NCBI GenBank assembly: GCA_900548315.1 | Contig: URJU01000062.1 | Span: forward strand, 1 to 10,916 | Source of the DNA: an uncultured Coprococcus sp. | Lineage (GTDB): Bacteria; Bacillota; Clostridia; Lachnospirales; Lachnospiraceae | Reading direction: 5' to 3' | DNA length: 10,916 nucleotides | In this document: piece by piece, positions 1 to 7,945 of the stretch | How positions within the stretch are numbered: the stretch's first letter is position 1 | Layout of the letters: each line of letters opens with the position of its first letter | Notes under the pieces: generated by a model | Told to the model about the DNA's origin: nothing | Databases searched by the model: none | What the model saw: the letters and a program-made list of their open reading frames with translations, nothing else | Made by a program: the position numbers and the translations under genes

Positions 1-48
1 CGAGATTACTACGCGTCTCGTGGGCTCGGAGATGTGTATAAGAGACAG
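1..48 (+). other. Nextera i7 sequencing adapter left on contig end (artefact)
   Basis: Bases 30-48 read AGATGTGTATAAGAGACAG, the Tn5 mosaic end used in Nextera libraries. Bases 15-29 match the Nextera read-2 adapter stem, bases 7-14 (TACTACGC) sit where the i7 index belongs, and bases 1-6 (CGAGAT) match the 3' end of the P7 oligonucleotide. This is library-construction DNA, not genome. From memory the 8-mer is consistent with i7 index N719. Genuine sequence starts at 49. Any ORF crossing this stretch, such as the antisense one ending in the residues SPSPRDA, is spurious. Confidence 0.98.
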
Positions 49-71
49 ATCAAGCAGAAAGGATTAGACAA

Positions 72-680
72 ATGAAAAACATCATATTTGATATAGGCAT
101 GGTTCTCATCGATTTCCACTGGAGGACTACAATGCAAAAACTTGGAATACCCGAAAATGTTATAGATACTCTGGATCGCAACATGGTAAATCATCCACTA
201 TGGAACCATTTTGATCTCGATGACATCCCGGAATCAGAGCTCATACAAAAATTCAAGGAACTGAGCCCGGAATGCAGTGAATATATAGATCTGTTCATGA
301 ACAATCTGGATGACGTGGTCGACATGTTCCCGGATGCGGACAAATGGCTCAAATCACTGAAAAACAGAGGATATCACGTATACCTGCTGTCCAACTATCC
401 GAGAAGGCTGTTCGCACTTCACACTCCGCGATTCCACTTTCTTCCTTATACAGACGGAAGAGTCGTGTCATACGAGTGCCACATAACCAAACCAGACGAG
501 AGAATTTACCAGCGTCTGTGCAGCAAATACAACCTCATCCCGGAGGAATGTATATTCCTCGATGACAGACAGGCAAATCTTGATGCAGCATCAAAGCTTG
601 GTTTCAACACTCTACTCGTCACTGACCCTATAGCTGTCAGAACAAAACTCAAGAGCATCCTTGAGAAGGAGAATATATGA
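72..680 (+). CDS. HAD-superfamily (subfamily IA, YihX-like) phosphatase
   Basis: A 202-residue cytosolic hydrolase of the haloacid dehalogenase fold, expected to remove phosphate from a small metabolite; the substrate cannot be read from sequence. Motif I is FDIGMVLIDF with nucleophile Asp7. As in E. coli YihX, the residue two positions after the nucleophile is Gly rather than Asp. Motif II is LLSN with Ser107, motif III is Lys140-Pro141 in ITKPDERIY, and motif IV is Asp164-Asp165 in IFLDDRQAN. The helical cap lies at about residues 15-85. The usual Asn after DIG in this subfamily is Met10 here. The start is preceded by AGAAAGG (57-63). The stop overlaps the start of the next gene in ATGA, so the two are probably co-translated. 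The promoter lies beyond the contig end. Family is sure; function is open. Confidence 0.9.
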   Translation: MKNIIFDIGMVLIDFHWRTTMQKLGIPENVIDTLDRNMVNHPLWNHFDLDDIPESELIQKFKELSPECSEYIDLFMNNLDDVVDMFPDADKWLKSLKNRGYHVYLLSNYPRRLFALHTPRFHFLPYTDGRVVSYECHITKPDERIYQRLCSKYNLIPEECIFLDDRQANLDAASKLGFNTLLVTDPIAVRTKLKSILEKENI

Positions 681-2839
681 GTCGAAACGAACCAACAGAT
701 AACACGCGAAGTAACGATAAAACACTCCGCAGCAAAAGTACTGTAAAACGTGGGAATTCTCTCTGGCGCCCGGTATTCTTCTCCGCTGCTTTTATATACA
801 TGGAGCTGCTGTTTCACATAGCCATTTACCATGGTATAGACAGCAATATACTGCATCCGCTGACATTTGCCATTGCATGCGGTCTCACTCTGTCCGCGCT
901 GACATCATTTTGGCACAGAATTGCAAATGCCATCACAGCGTATACCATATGGGGAATTTTCACTGTCTACTATATAGCCCAGTTTGTGTACTATAAGATC
1001 TTCAGGACTTTCCTTAGTCTGGTCTCCATCGGAGGTGCCCATGATGCCATGAATTTTAAGTCTGTCCTGTTCGCCACTCTGGGGGCTAACTGGTACGTGA
1101 TACTGCTCTTCCTGCTCCCACTTATCTGTCTCGTATTGCTAAACAGATTAAAGTTCACTTTTGACAGAGGCTGTATCGGCGAGAGCAACGGTGTACTTAA
1201 GGGCGTCATTGTACCGACCGCATCATCCGCAGTCATGTGGATCACAGCCATATGTCTTCTGGCGGTGCACGGAACCGGAGCATACACTCCTTACTCCCTT
1301 TTCCACGGCCGCTACGTGCTTGAGCTGTCTATGAACAAACTGGGAGTCATCATGACCACCGGCAGGGACTGCACAGTTATGATAACCAAGAGCAACTCTG
1401 ACAAGACATTTGAGCTTGCAGAATCTGCTCTGGACATACAGGGCAGGTCAAACAGTATGTCATCACTATCAAGCGATAAAGAAAACCAGAACAGCAAGTC
1501 ATCCGGCAACGAGTCTTCGAACAGTGCATCCGACTCAAACAGCACCGAATCGTCAGAGCCTCAGTATGTGCCTCAGATAGATGAGAATGTCAACCTCACC
1601 CAGCTCTATAACTCCACCGATGACGATGAGTTAAAGAGCATCACAGCATATTTTTCAGGAGTGCAGCCGACCTACACTGACGAATACACCGGCATGTTCA
1701 AGGACTACAATGTGGTATTTGTCACGGCTGAGAGCCTCAGCACCTACGGTATATCCAAGGAGGCAACCCCTACTCTGTACAAGATATACCATGAGGGATT
1801 TGAATTTACCAACTTCTACAATCCACTTTGGTATCACAGCACAATAGACGGCGAATTTGCCAACTGTCTCAGTCAGTACCCAGCATCCTCCAAATGGAGC
1901 TTTGAGGAATCCGCAGACACATATCAGCCTTATGCTCTGGGCAATATTTTGAACAGCCAGGGATACAAGAGCTACGGCTATCACGACTTTGATGCCACAT
2001 ATTACGACAGAACCAGCACCCATCCGAATATGGGATACACCACCTTCAAGGCCATCGGGGCGGGGCTGGACATCCCGGATCACGTCATGTACTCAGATCT
2101 GGAATGCATCGAGGCTGTGTACAATGATTTCATAGATGACGACCATTTCAATATGTACCTTATGAGTTTTTCAGGACATCTGCCATACAACTATGACAAT
2201 CAGTACATATGTCAGAAGAATCGTGAGGAAGCCGAATCACTTCTCTCCGGCAAGGGCTACTCGGATGAGGCGGTCGCCTATGTCGCAGCCCAGATGGAGC
2301 TTGACAAGGCACTGGAATACCTCATGAACAAGCTTGAGGAGGCAGGGAAACTCGACAACACCCTGTTCATAGTCGCACCTGATCACTACCCTTATGGGCT
2401 GAGTGACGGCGTGTACAATGAGCTTGCCGGCAAGGACATAGAGGATGACGACTTTGAACTGCACCGAAACCAGTTCGGAATATGGTGTTCATCCATGGAA
2501 AAGCCTGTTGTCATAGATAAGCTCTGTGCCAGCATAGATATCCTCCCAACCGTCCTGAACCTTCTCGGAGCAGATTTTGATTCAAGACTGCTTGCCGGGC
2601 GCAACATACTGTCAGACTCAGATGAACTTGTGATATTTGCCGACCAGAGCTTTATAACCGACAAGATAAAATACGATGCAGCGACCGGAGAGACCACATA
2701 CCTCGTGCCTGAATCTCAGGTGCCGGATGGCTATCTGGATTCCATGATAGCCGAGGTCGAAAACAGACTGTACATATCTGACGAAGTCATCGGCACTGAC
2801 TACTTTTCATTTGTGTACGGAAAGTCCTCTGACAGATAA
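677..2839 (+). CDS. LTA synthase family membrane sulfatase/phosphoglycerol transferase
   Basis: A 720-residue envelope enzyme of the LtaS-type alkaline phosphatase/sulfatase fold, which transfers glycerol phosphate from phosphatidylglycerol to a surface polymer or glycolipid. About five hydrophobic helices (roughly residues 32-53, 60-80, 84-109, 136-156, 177-199) precede a Ser/Asn-rich linker (about 256-295) and an extracellular catalytic domain (about 343-700). Expected metal ligands by comparison with S. aureus LtaS are Glu352 (VTAESLS), nucleophile Thr389 (HSTIDGEF) and Asp569-His570 (DHYPYG). His436 and Arg445 (YHDF...YYDR) and His501 (SGHLPY) match the substrate-binding His/Arg/His. The LtaS Trp in that pocket is Tyr443 here, so the glycerophosphate polymer made may differ. 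AAGGAG at 666-671 serves the ATG. Linked by ATGA to the HAD phosphatase upstream. The last 53 bases overlap the convergent MATE gene. Confidence 0.9.
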   Translation: MSRNEPTDNTRSNDKTLRSKSTVKRGNSLWRPVFFSAAFIYMELLFHIAIYHGIDSNILHPLTFAIACGLTLSALTSFWHRIANAITAYTIWGIFTVYYIAQFVYYKIFRTFLSLVSIGGAHDAMNFKSVLFATLGANWYVILLFLLPLICLVLLNRLKFTFDRGCIGESNGVLKGVIVPTASSAVMWITAICLLAVHGTGAYTPYSLFHGRYVLELSMNKLGVIMTTGRDCTVMITKSNSDKTFELAESALDIQGRSNSMSSLSSDKENQNSKSSGNESSNSASDSNSTESSEPQYVPQIDENVNLTQLYNSTDDDELKSITAYFSGVQPTYTDEYTGMFKDYNVVFVTAESLSTYGISKEATPTLYKIYHEGFEFTNFYNPLWYHSTIDGEFANCLSQYPASSKWSFEESADTYQPYALGNILNSQGYKSYGYHDFDATYYDRTSTHPNMGYTTFKAIGAGLDIPDHVMYSDLECIEAVYNDFIDDDHFNMYLMSFSGHLPYNYDNQYICQKNREEAESLLSGKGYSDEAVAYVAAQMELDKALEYLMNKLEEAGKLDNTLFIVAPDHYPYGLSDGVYNELAGKDIEDDDFELHRNQFGIWCSSMEKPVVIDKLCASIDILPTVLNLLGADFDSRLLAGRNILSDSDELVIFADQSFITDKIKYDAATGETTYLVPESQVPDGYLDSMIAEVENRLYISDEVIGTDYFSFVYGKSSDR

Positions 2840-4238
2840 ACCAGAACACCAGGGCTGTGACGCCAGACAATATATCCGCGGCAGCCTGAACTACAGCCAC
2901 ACCATGTTCGCCATACCAGACTGGCAGCAGCCATATGAGGGGAATAAAGAAGATTCCCTGTCTCAGGGCGGATATGAGTGTGGCTTTTCCATATACTCCC
3001 AGAGCCTGATAGTACATTCCCATCACAAGACACACCGCCGAAAACGGCATAGATACAGCATGCGCTCTCAGGGAAAGAGCCGCAAGTCCGGCATCTTCCA
3101 TAAACACTCCGCACAGTCTGTCCGCCCACAGATATGACACGGCTCCCATCATCACCATGAACACCACCGAAGTCACCATGGTAAAATTCAGGGATATTTT
3201 GACTCTTCTGTACATCCTGGCTCCATACGCGAATCCGCACACAGGTGCAAATCCCTGCCCGTATCCCACAAGAACGGCAAATACGACCGCAAATATCTTA
3301 TTTGCCACAGTTATATTGGCAAGCACTGTGTCCCCATACCGCTGGCATCTCCGGCTCAACAAAACAGCGGCAACACACATAAGCCCCTGTCTGAGAAATG
3401 AAGGCATACCGATCCTGACGATCTGCACTGCACCCTTGAATTTCCACAGATCACCTATGTGCAGCCTGACCACACTGAATCTGGCCCTGACGCACGCATA
3501 CATGATAACCAGACTCACCGCCTGCCCGGCAAATGTGGCGATTCCCGCAGATCCTATCCCAAATCCCAGTACCTTTATAAGAACATAATCCAGTACAGCA
3601 TTTGTCACGCCTCCGGCAACTATTCCCATAAGTGCAAGGTACGGCTGCCCCTCCGCTCTCAGAGCATTGTTGAGCACATATGCTCCGCACATCACCGGCG
3701 CGCCCATCATAATATATATTCCATACTGCTCCGCCAATTCCTGACTCGTGTCCGTCGCTCCAAGCAGACTTACAATTTCTGATCTGAATATGCCAAATAC
3801 CACAGCCAAGACTACCCCTGACACCACACCACCCGCAAGCGCCGTCGCCAGAGTCTGCTCTGCCGCCATTTTATTCTGCTGCCCGAGGAGCCTTGCGATC
3901 TCGCTGCCCGCACCCATCCCCCAGGTATAACCTACAGCCTGGATAAGTGCCATGACTGAGAACATGAGCCCCACCGCCGCAACAGCAGACTCGCCGAGAT
4001 CCGCCACAAAATAAGTGGCTACGATATTGTACGTGGTCGCCACGAGCATAGTGATGACCGTTGACACCGAGAGCGATAAAATAAGAGAAGGCACCGGAGT
4101 CTCAGCCATTTTGCTCTGATTCTCCTGTGCCTTCTTTTGTGTATATACGCTATCGGGGATCTCCATCCCAGAGAGTATAAGTGCGTTATATTTATCGTTC
4201 TTCCTCTGTGACAGCTGTCTGTTTCTCTGCCTGTCCAT
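2787..4238 (-). CDS. MATE-family multidrug/metabolite efflux transporter
   Basis: A 483-residue polytopic membrane protein with about 12 hydrophobic helices starting near residue 50, of the MATE (MatE/NorM-MepA-like) Na+ or H+ antiporter family. Recognisable family signatures are PVPSLILSLSVSTVITML, YNIVATYFVADLG, AAVGL, the GMGAGSEIARLLGQ loop and a second-half repeat with QGFAPVCGFAYGA. In many relatives helix 1 reads YNIVDTxFVG; the Asp is Ala74 here. The ATG at 4238 has AGGGAAG six bases upstream and gives a 43-residue polar N-terminal tail, overlapping the patatin gene by 47 bases. In-frame ATGs at 4166 (Met25) or 4109 (Met44) would give more ordinary N-termini but have weak ribosome sites. 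It is the last gene of the hydG-hydF cluster. Substrate unknown. Confidence 0.92.
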   Translation of the reverse strand: MDRQRNRQLSQRKNDKYNALILSGMEIPDSVYTQKKAQENQSKMAETPVPSLILSLSVSTVITMLVATTYNIVATYFVADLGESAVAAVGLMFSVMALIQAVGYTWGMGAGSEIARLLGQQNKMAAEQTLATALAGGVVSGVVLAVVFGIFRSEIVSLLGATDTSQELAEQYGIYIMMGAPVMCGAYVLNNALRAEGQPYLALMGIVAGGVTNAVLDYVLIKVLGFGIGSAGIATFAGQAVSLVIMYACVRARFSVVRLHIGDLWKFKGAVQIVRIGMPSFLRQGLMCVAAVLLSRRCQRYGDTVLANITVANKIFAVVFAVLVGYGQGFAPVCGFAYGARMYRRVKISLNFTMVTSVVFMVMMGAVSYLWADRLCGVFMEDAGLAALSLRAHAVSMPFSAVCLVMGMYYQALGVYGKATLISALRQGIFFIPLIWLLPVWYGEHGVAVVQAAADILSGVTALVFWFICQRTFRTQMKSSQCR

Positions 4239-5106
4239 GTGCGTCTTCCCTGCTTTCCCTGAGAAATTCTTTCACCTGTTGTAATTTCTCTTTTGCATCA
4301 TATACACCCAGCTCATACATAGCCTCAATCATCTCCGGTTTCTTCTCAAGTCTTGATATCTCTATAGTCTGACTCGGTCTGATTATCAGAGTGTCCCCCT
4401 GCTTTTCAAGCTCCTCCAGCTTATCCAGAGTCTTATTATAGTACAAATGCCTCATATGGCACCTTCTGACAAATTCCGGATATTCCCTGTATCTCCCTGC
4501 TTCCAGCCTGAGCATCCTGTCCGGACCTTTTCTGTAACCCTCAGGTCTTGTGAGAATCACTATATTTCTTCTATAGCCCATTCTTCTGAACGCAAATATC
4601 GGGATGCTGTCCGACACTCCGCCGTCAAGCAGCTTCATCCCATCGACCTCTACCGTATTGGATATAAGTGGCAGCGATGCCGATGCCCTGACTTTATTCA
4701 CATCCGCGGGGTTACGCATATCTGTGCACTCGAGATACTCGGCCTCGCCTGTCTCAAGATTGGAACAGCCAACATAGAATCTGGTTGGATTTGCCACAAA
4801 TGCGTCATAATCCAGAGGATCCAATCTCTCTGGGATATCATGGTAGCAGAACTGCTCGCCACATATATCTCCCGTTGTTATGAGTGAATACATACTCATG
4901 TAATGCTTGTTATTCCTGTACTTCATATTGTATCTCATATTTCGGCCTCTCTGTCTTGTCACATAGGAGAGTCCATGTATCGCCCCGGCAGACACACCGA
5001 TCACACCGTCCACCTCTATATCATTATCCATAAAAACGTCCAGAACACCTGCGGTATATATACCTCTCTGTCCTCCGCCCTCAAGTACCAATCCTGTCTT
5101 CGCCAT
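4192..5106 (-). CDS. Patatin-like phospholipase (YjjU-like)
   Basis: A 304-residue cytosolic or membrane-peripheral serine hydrolase of the patatin family, which uses a Ser-Asp dyad to cleave acyl esters of lipids. Seen in order: oxyanion-hole motif EGGGQRG (residues 9-15), nucleophile elbow GVSAG with Ser39, and catalytic DGG with Asp161 (LLDGGVSDSIP). The motif style EGGGQRGIYTAGVLD resembles E. coli YjjU and its relatives rather than RssA. The C-terminus (from about residue 285) is charged and low in conservation, and its codons overlap the MATE N-terminal extension. GGAGAG at 5110-5115 precedes the ATG. It lies 66 bases after hydF and is probably co-transcribed with it. No known role in hydrogenase maturation; the linkage may be only positional. 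Confidence 0.92.
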   Translation of the reverse strand: MAKTGLVLEGGGQRGIYTAGVLDVFMDNDIEVDGVIGVSAGAIHGLSYVTRQRGRNMRYNMKYRNNKHYMSMYSLITTGDICGEQFCYHDIPERLDPLDYDAFVANPTRFYVGCSNLETGEAEYLECTDMRNPADVNKVRASASLPLISNTVEVDGMKLLDGGVSDSIPIFAFRRMGYRRNIVILTRPEGYRKGPDRMLRLEAGRYREYPEFVRRCHMRHLYYNKTLDKLEELEKQGDTLIIRPSQTIEISRLEKKPEMIEAMYELGVYDAKEKLQQVKEFLRESREDAHGQAEKQTAVTEEER

Positions 5107-5121
5107 ACGCTCTCCATTCTT

Positions 5122-5135
5122 CCGCCGCCCGGCGG
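5122..5135 (-). repeat. GC-rich inverted repeat before patatin gene ribosome site
   Basis: CCGCCG-CC-CGGCGG forms a perfect 6-base inverted repeat (a realistic hairpin has five pairs and a four-base loop) in the 66-base gap between hydF and the patatin gene, 6 bases upstream of the GGAGAG ribosome site. On the transcribed strand it is followed by AAGAATGG, not a U-tract, so it is not a standard terminator. It could tune translation or RNA stability between the two genes. Confidence 0.4.
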
Positions 5136-5172
5136 TATTAACATCAACTGAACTGCCATTTTATTTTCTGCA

Positions 5173-6426
5173 TCAATTATCGTATATGCCGTTAAATACC
5201 CTGAGACTCCGCTCCAGGATACCATTCATATGTGCTATAGCCGTTCCATAATTTGTCATAGGAACTCCCTGCTGCTGCGCCATTTGCTGCCTGTTCTTCA
5301 TCTCTCTCTCATTTAGCATGCACCCTCCGCAGTGAATGATCAGATCATATCCTGTCAGATCATCCGGGAACTCCGTTCCACTGACAAATGTAAACTCAGG
5401 CTCAAGCCGCGTGTAGTTTCTTATCCATCCCGGAAGCTTGACCGTTCCTATGTCATCACATTGTCTATGATGGGTGCAGCCCTCGGCTATGAGTATCTTG
5501 GGAATATCTCTTTTCGTATCTGCATATCTTTCTATGCCGCCTTCATCTCTCAGCTCGTCCAGAACATGTGCCCCAAAAACCGCCGTTTCAAGCTGTCCCT
5601 TGAACCTCGCCATAAGTATTGAAAATGACGTCATATAGATGTCTTCAGGCACTATCTTCATTACCTTTCCAAATGCCTGGGAATCCGTTATGACCATCGA
5701 TACCTGACTGCCAAATCTCTTCAACGTGTCAGCAAGCTCCGTGTCACGGCACACAACTGATACAGCTCCTGCCTCAAGTACATCCCTGATCACCTGCTGC
5801 TGCGGAAGGATAAGTCTTCCCTTTGGAGCCGCGGAATCTATCGGGATCACAAGCACGACCACATCGCCGGGGCTAAGCAGATCTCCCACAAGCCTTTTTG
5901 TCATGGTATCCGTTGTAGTCAGCTTTCCTATCAGTTCCTTAAGCTCATGTATTCCATATCCCTTTTCTGCACTGACCCAGATGGAAGTACCAGTTTCATC
6001 TGTCAAGCCACATTTTGCCATCAGCTCCTGTGATGCATCGCTCTTATTGTATGCAATTATATGATTTATATTCTTCTCCCGGAACAGATCCAGAAGTTCT
6101 CTGTCCGCCTGCGGCATCTCCGCGGTTGCATCCACCACAAGCACCGCCACATCCACCTTTGACAGCACCTGTCTGGTCTTTGCCACCCTGAGTTCTCCCA
6201 AACTTCCCGCATCGTCTATTCCCGGCGTATCGACTATGACTACCGGGCCAAGTGGCAATAGTTCCATGGACTTATACACAGGATCTGTGGTCGTTCCAGC
6301 CACATCAGACACCACCGCCAGGCTCTGTCCCGTGACCGCATTCACAAGGCTGGATTTGCCCGCATTCCTGCAGCCGAAGAATCCTATATGCACTCTGTTC
6401 GCCGATGGCGTATCGTTAAGTCCCAT
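5173..6426 (-). CDS. hydF: [FeFe]-hydrogenase H-cluster maturation GTPase HydF
   Basis: A 417-residue cytosolic GTPase and iron-sulfur scaffold on which the diiron subcluster of the H-cluster is finished before transfer to the hydrogenase. The N-terminal Era/TrmE-like G domain shows G1 GCRNAGKSS (18-26, Lys24), G2 Thr in VAGTTTDP (43-49), G3 DTPG (66-69), G4 NKSD (127-130) and G5 SAEKG (152-156). A dimerisation domain follows (about 178-300), then a cluster-binding domain with Cys317-x-His319 and HCGGC (His365, Cys366, Cys369), the CxH...HCxxC signature of HydF. Length is normal for the family. AGGAGG lies 7 bases before the ATG, and the gene follows hydG after 14 bases, so the two are co-transcribed. 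Identification rests on the G domain plus this metal motif and is secure. Confidence 0.97.
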   Translation of the reverse strand: MGLNDTPSANRVHIGFFGCRNAGKSSLVNAVTGQSLAVVSDVAGTTTDPVYKSMELLPLGPVVIVDTPGIDDAGSLGELRVAKTRQVLSKVDVAVLVVDATAEMPQADRELLDLFREKNINHIIAYNKSDASQELMAKCGLTDETGTSIWVSAEKGYGIHELKELIGKLTTTDTMTKRLVGDLLSPGDVVVLVIPIDSAAPKGRLILPQQQVIRDVLEAGAVSVVCRDTELADTLKRFGSQVSMVITDSQAFGKVMKIVPEDIYMTSFSILMARFKGQLETAVFGAHVLDELRDEGGIERYADTKRDIPKILIAEGCTHHRQCDDIGTVKLPGWIRNYTRLEPEFTFVSGTEFPDDLTGYDLIIHCGGCMLNEREMKNRQQMAQQQGVPMTNYGTAIAHMNGILERSLRVFNGIYDN

Positions 6427-6440
6427 CTATAAGCCTCCTG

Positions 6441-7922
6441 CTAAAATCTGAAATCTCTGTCCCCATGCTTTATCCTGTCAAGTCTCTCAACCACTATCTG
6501 TCTGACCTTTTCATTTGGAATGTTCTTAAGCTCATCCTGTATAAGCCTTCGTCCAAGCTCCGCGGTCTCAGGTGATGCGTAATCCACCAGATATTCCTCC
6601 AGCGTCATTAGGGCATTCGGATGACAACAGTTCTGTATCTGACCGCTCTTGCAAAGGCTCATGAACCTGTCTCCGGTTCTTCCCTCCCTGTAGCATGCCG
6701 TACAGAATGACGGAATATACCCCTTCGTCATAAGCCAGTTCACGACCTGATCCAAGGTTCTTGTATCGCTGACATCAAACTGCTCCGACTTCTCATCCTC
6801 CGGCTCCGGTTCATAATAGCCACCCACACTGGTCTTGGAGCCTCCGCTTATCTGTGACACGCCAAGTCTTATGATCTCATCCCTCACCTTTGGATTCTCT
6901 CTCGTTGAGATAATCATGCCCGTGTACGGAACTGCTATCCTGATGCACGCCGCGATCTTACAGAAAATATCATCACTTATCCCATTGTCAAATGCATCCG
7001 GGTCGATGTCATCCGCCTTCTTTACTCTCGGAACACTTATGGTATGTGGTCCGACACCGTGAACTGCCTCAAGATGCTCTGCATGCATGAGAAGTCCTGC
7101 AAATTCATATCTGTACTTGTCCAGGCCAAAGAGCACTCCCAGACCAACATCATCTATGCCGCCCTCCATAGCACGGTCCATAGCCTCAGTGTGATATGCA
7201 TAGTCATGCTTTGGTCCATACGGATGAAGCTTTTCGTAAGCCTCCTTATCGTATGTCTCCTGGAACAATATATATGTTCCTATGCCCGCCTCATGGAGTT
7301 TTCTGTAATTCTCCACTGTGGTGGCGGCTATATTTACATTTACTCGCCTTATGGCACCGTTCTTGTGTTTGATGCTGTAAATGGTGTCTATACACTCAAG
7401 AATGTACTCTATTGGATTCATCTGAGGATCCTCACCTGCCTCTATGGCAAGTCTCTTGTGTCCCATATCCTGTAATGCAATTACTTCCCGTCTCACCTCA
7501 TCCTGTGTGAGTTTCTTTCTGGCAATATGCTTGTTCTTAATATGATACGGACAATATACACAACCATTTACACAGTAATTCGACAGATACAGCGGCGCAA
7601 ACATGACTATCCTGTTGCCGTAGAAATCCTTCTTTATCTGTTCCGCCAGATCGCAGATCTCCGCTGTTTTGTCTGGCATCTCACATGCGAGGAGTACCGA
7701 TGCCTCTCTGTGTGTCAGTCCCTTCCTGAGCTTTGCCTTCTCGATTATAGAGTCTATGAGCTCCACATTGTCCTTGTTCCTGTCCGCATAATCAAGAGTC
7801 TCCCTGATCTCTGCGTCATCTATGAAGTCCTCCGCCTTCATGGATCTCACATCATACATTTCTTCTGCCTTCTTTCTCATATACTGTATGCTCTTCCAAT
7901 CAAATGCACACTGTATCTGCAC
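6441..7922 (-). CDS. hydG: [FeFe]-hydrogenase H-cluster radical SAM maturase HydG
   Basis: A 493-residue radical S-adenosylmethionine enzyme that cleaves tyrosine to p-cresol and dehydroglycine, and from the latter forms CO and cyanide bound to iron as the synthon for the H-cluster. The radical SAM cluster motif is Cys117-x3-Cys121-x2-Cys124 (CVNGCVYC). The C-terminal auxiliary cluster motif is Cys407-x2-Cys410-x22-Cys433 (FCTACYREGRTGDRF...NCC), which separates HydG from ThiH. Family blocks such as LAIEAGEDP, NVNIAATTVENY and EGGIDDVGLGVLFGL are all present. The chosen start is GTG at 7922, with AGGGGAAGG nine bases upstream. ATG at 7859 (Met22, MYDVRS, with AAGG eight bases before it) is the alternative and would match the shorter clostridial HydG proteins. 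It follows the unknown membrane gene by 23 bases. Confidence 0.97.
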   Translation of the reverse strand: MQIQCAFDWKSIQYMRKKAEEMYDVRSMKAEDFIDDAEIRETLDYADRNKDNVELIDSIIEKAKLRKGLTHREASVLLACEMPDKTAEICDLAEQIKKDFYGNRIVMFAPLYLSNYCVNGCVYCPYHIKNKHIARKKLTQDEVRREVIALQDMGHKRLAIEAGEDPQMNPIEYILECIDTIYSIKHKNGAIRRVNVNIAATTVENYRKLHEAGIGTYILFQETYDKEAYEKLHPYGPKHDYAYHTEAMDRAMEGGIDDVGLGVLFGLDKYRYEFAGLLMHAEHLEAVHGVGPHTISVPRVKKADDIDPDAFDNGISDDIFCKIAACIRIAVPYTGMIISTRENPKVRDEIIRLGVSQISGGSKTSVGGYYEPEPEDEKSEQFDVSDTRTLDQVVNWLMTKGYIPSFCTACYREGRTGDRFMSLCKSGQIQNCCHPNALMTLEEYLVDYASPETAELGRRLIQDELKNIPNEKVRQIVVERLDRIKHGDRDFRF

Positions 7923-7945
7923 TATTATAAGCCTTCCCCTGATGT

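Noticed and set aside
51..62. CAAGCAGAA just after the adapter resembles the start of the P7 oligonucleotide
   Set aside because: Only 9 bases match before divergence, and the following AGAAAGG and ATG make a sensible gene start, so this is treated as genuine sequence and chance similarity.
1655..2083. Antisense open frame inside the sulfatase gene
   Set aside because: It lies opposite well-conserved catalytic-domain codons and has no ribosome site or recognisable domain.
2779..2789. TGAC-GAA-GTCA inverted repeat at the MATE stop as a terminator
   Set aside because: Only four pairs, three-base loop, no T-tract on either strand, and it lies inside both coding frames.
3157..3588. Plus-strand open frame opposite the MATE gene
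   Set aside because: Shadow of a hydrophobic membrane protein gene; no independent evidence.
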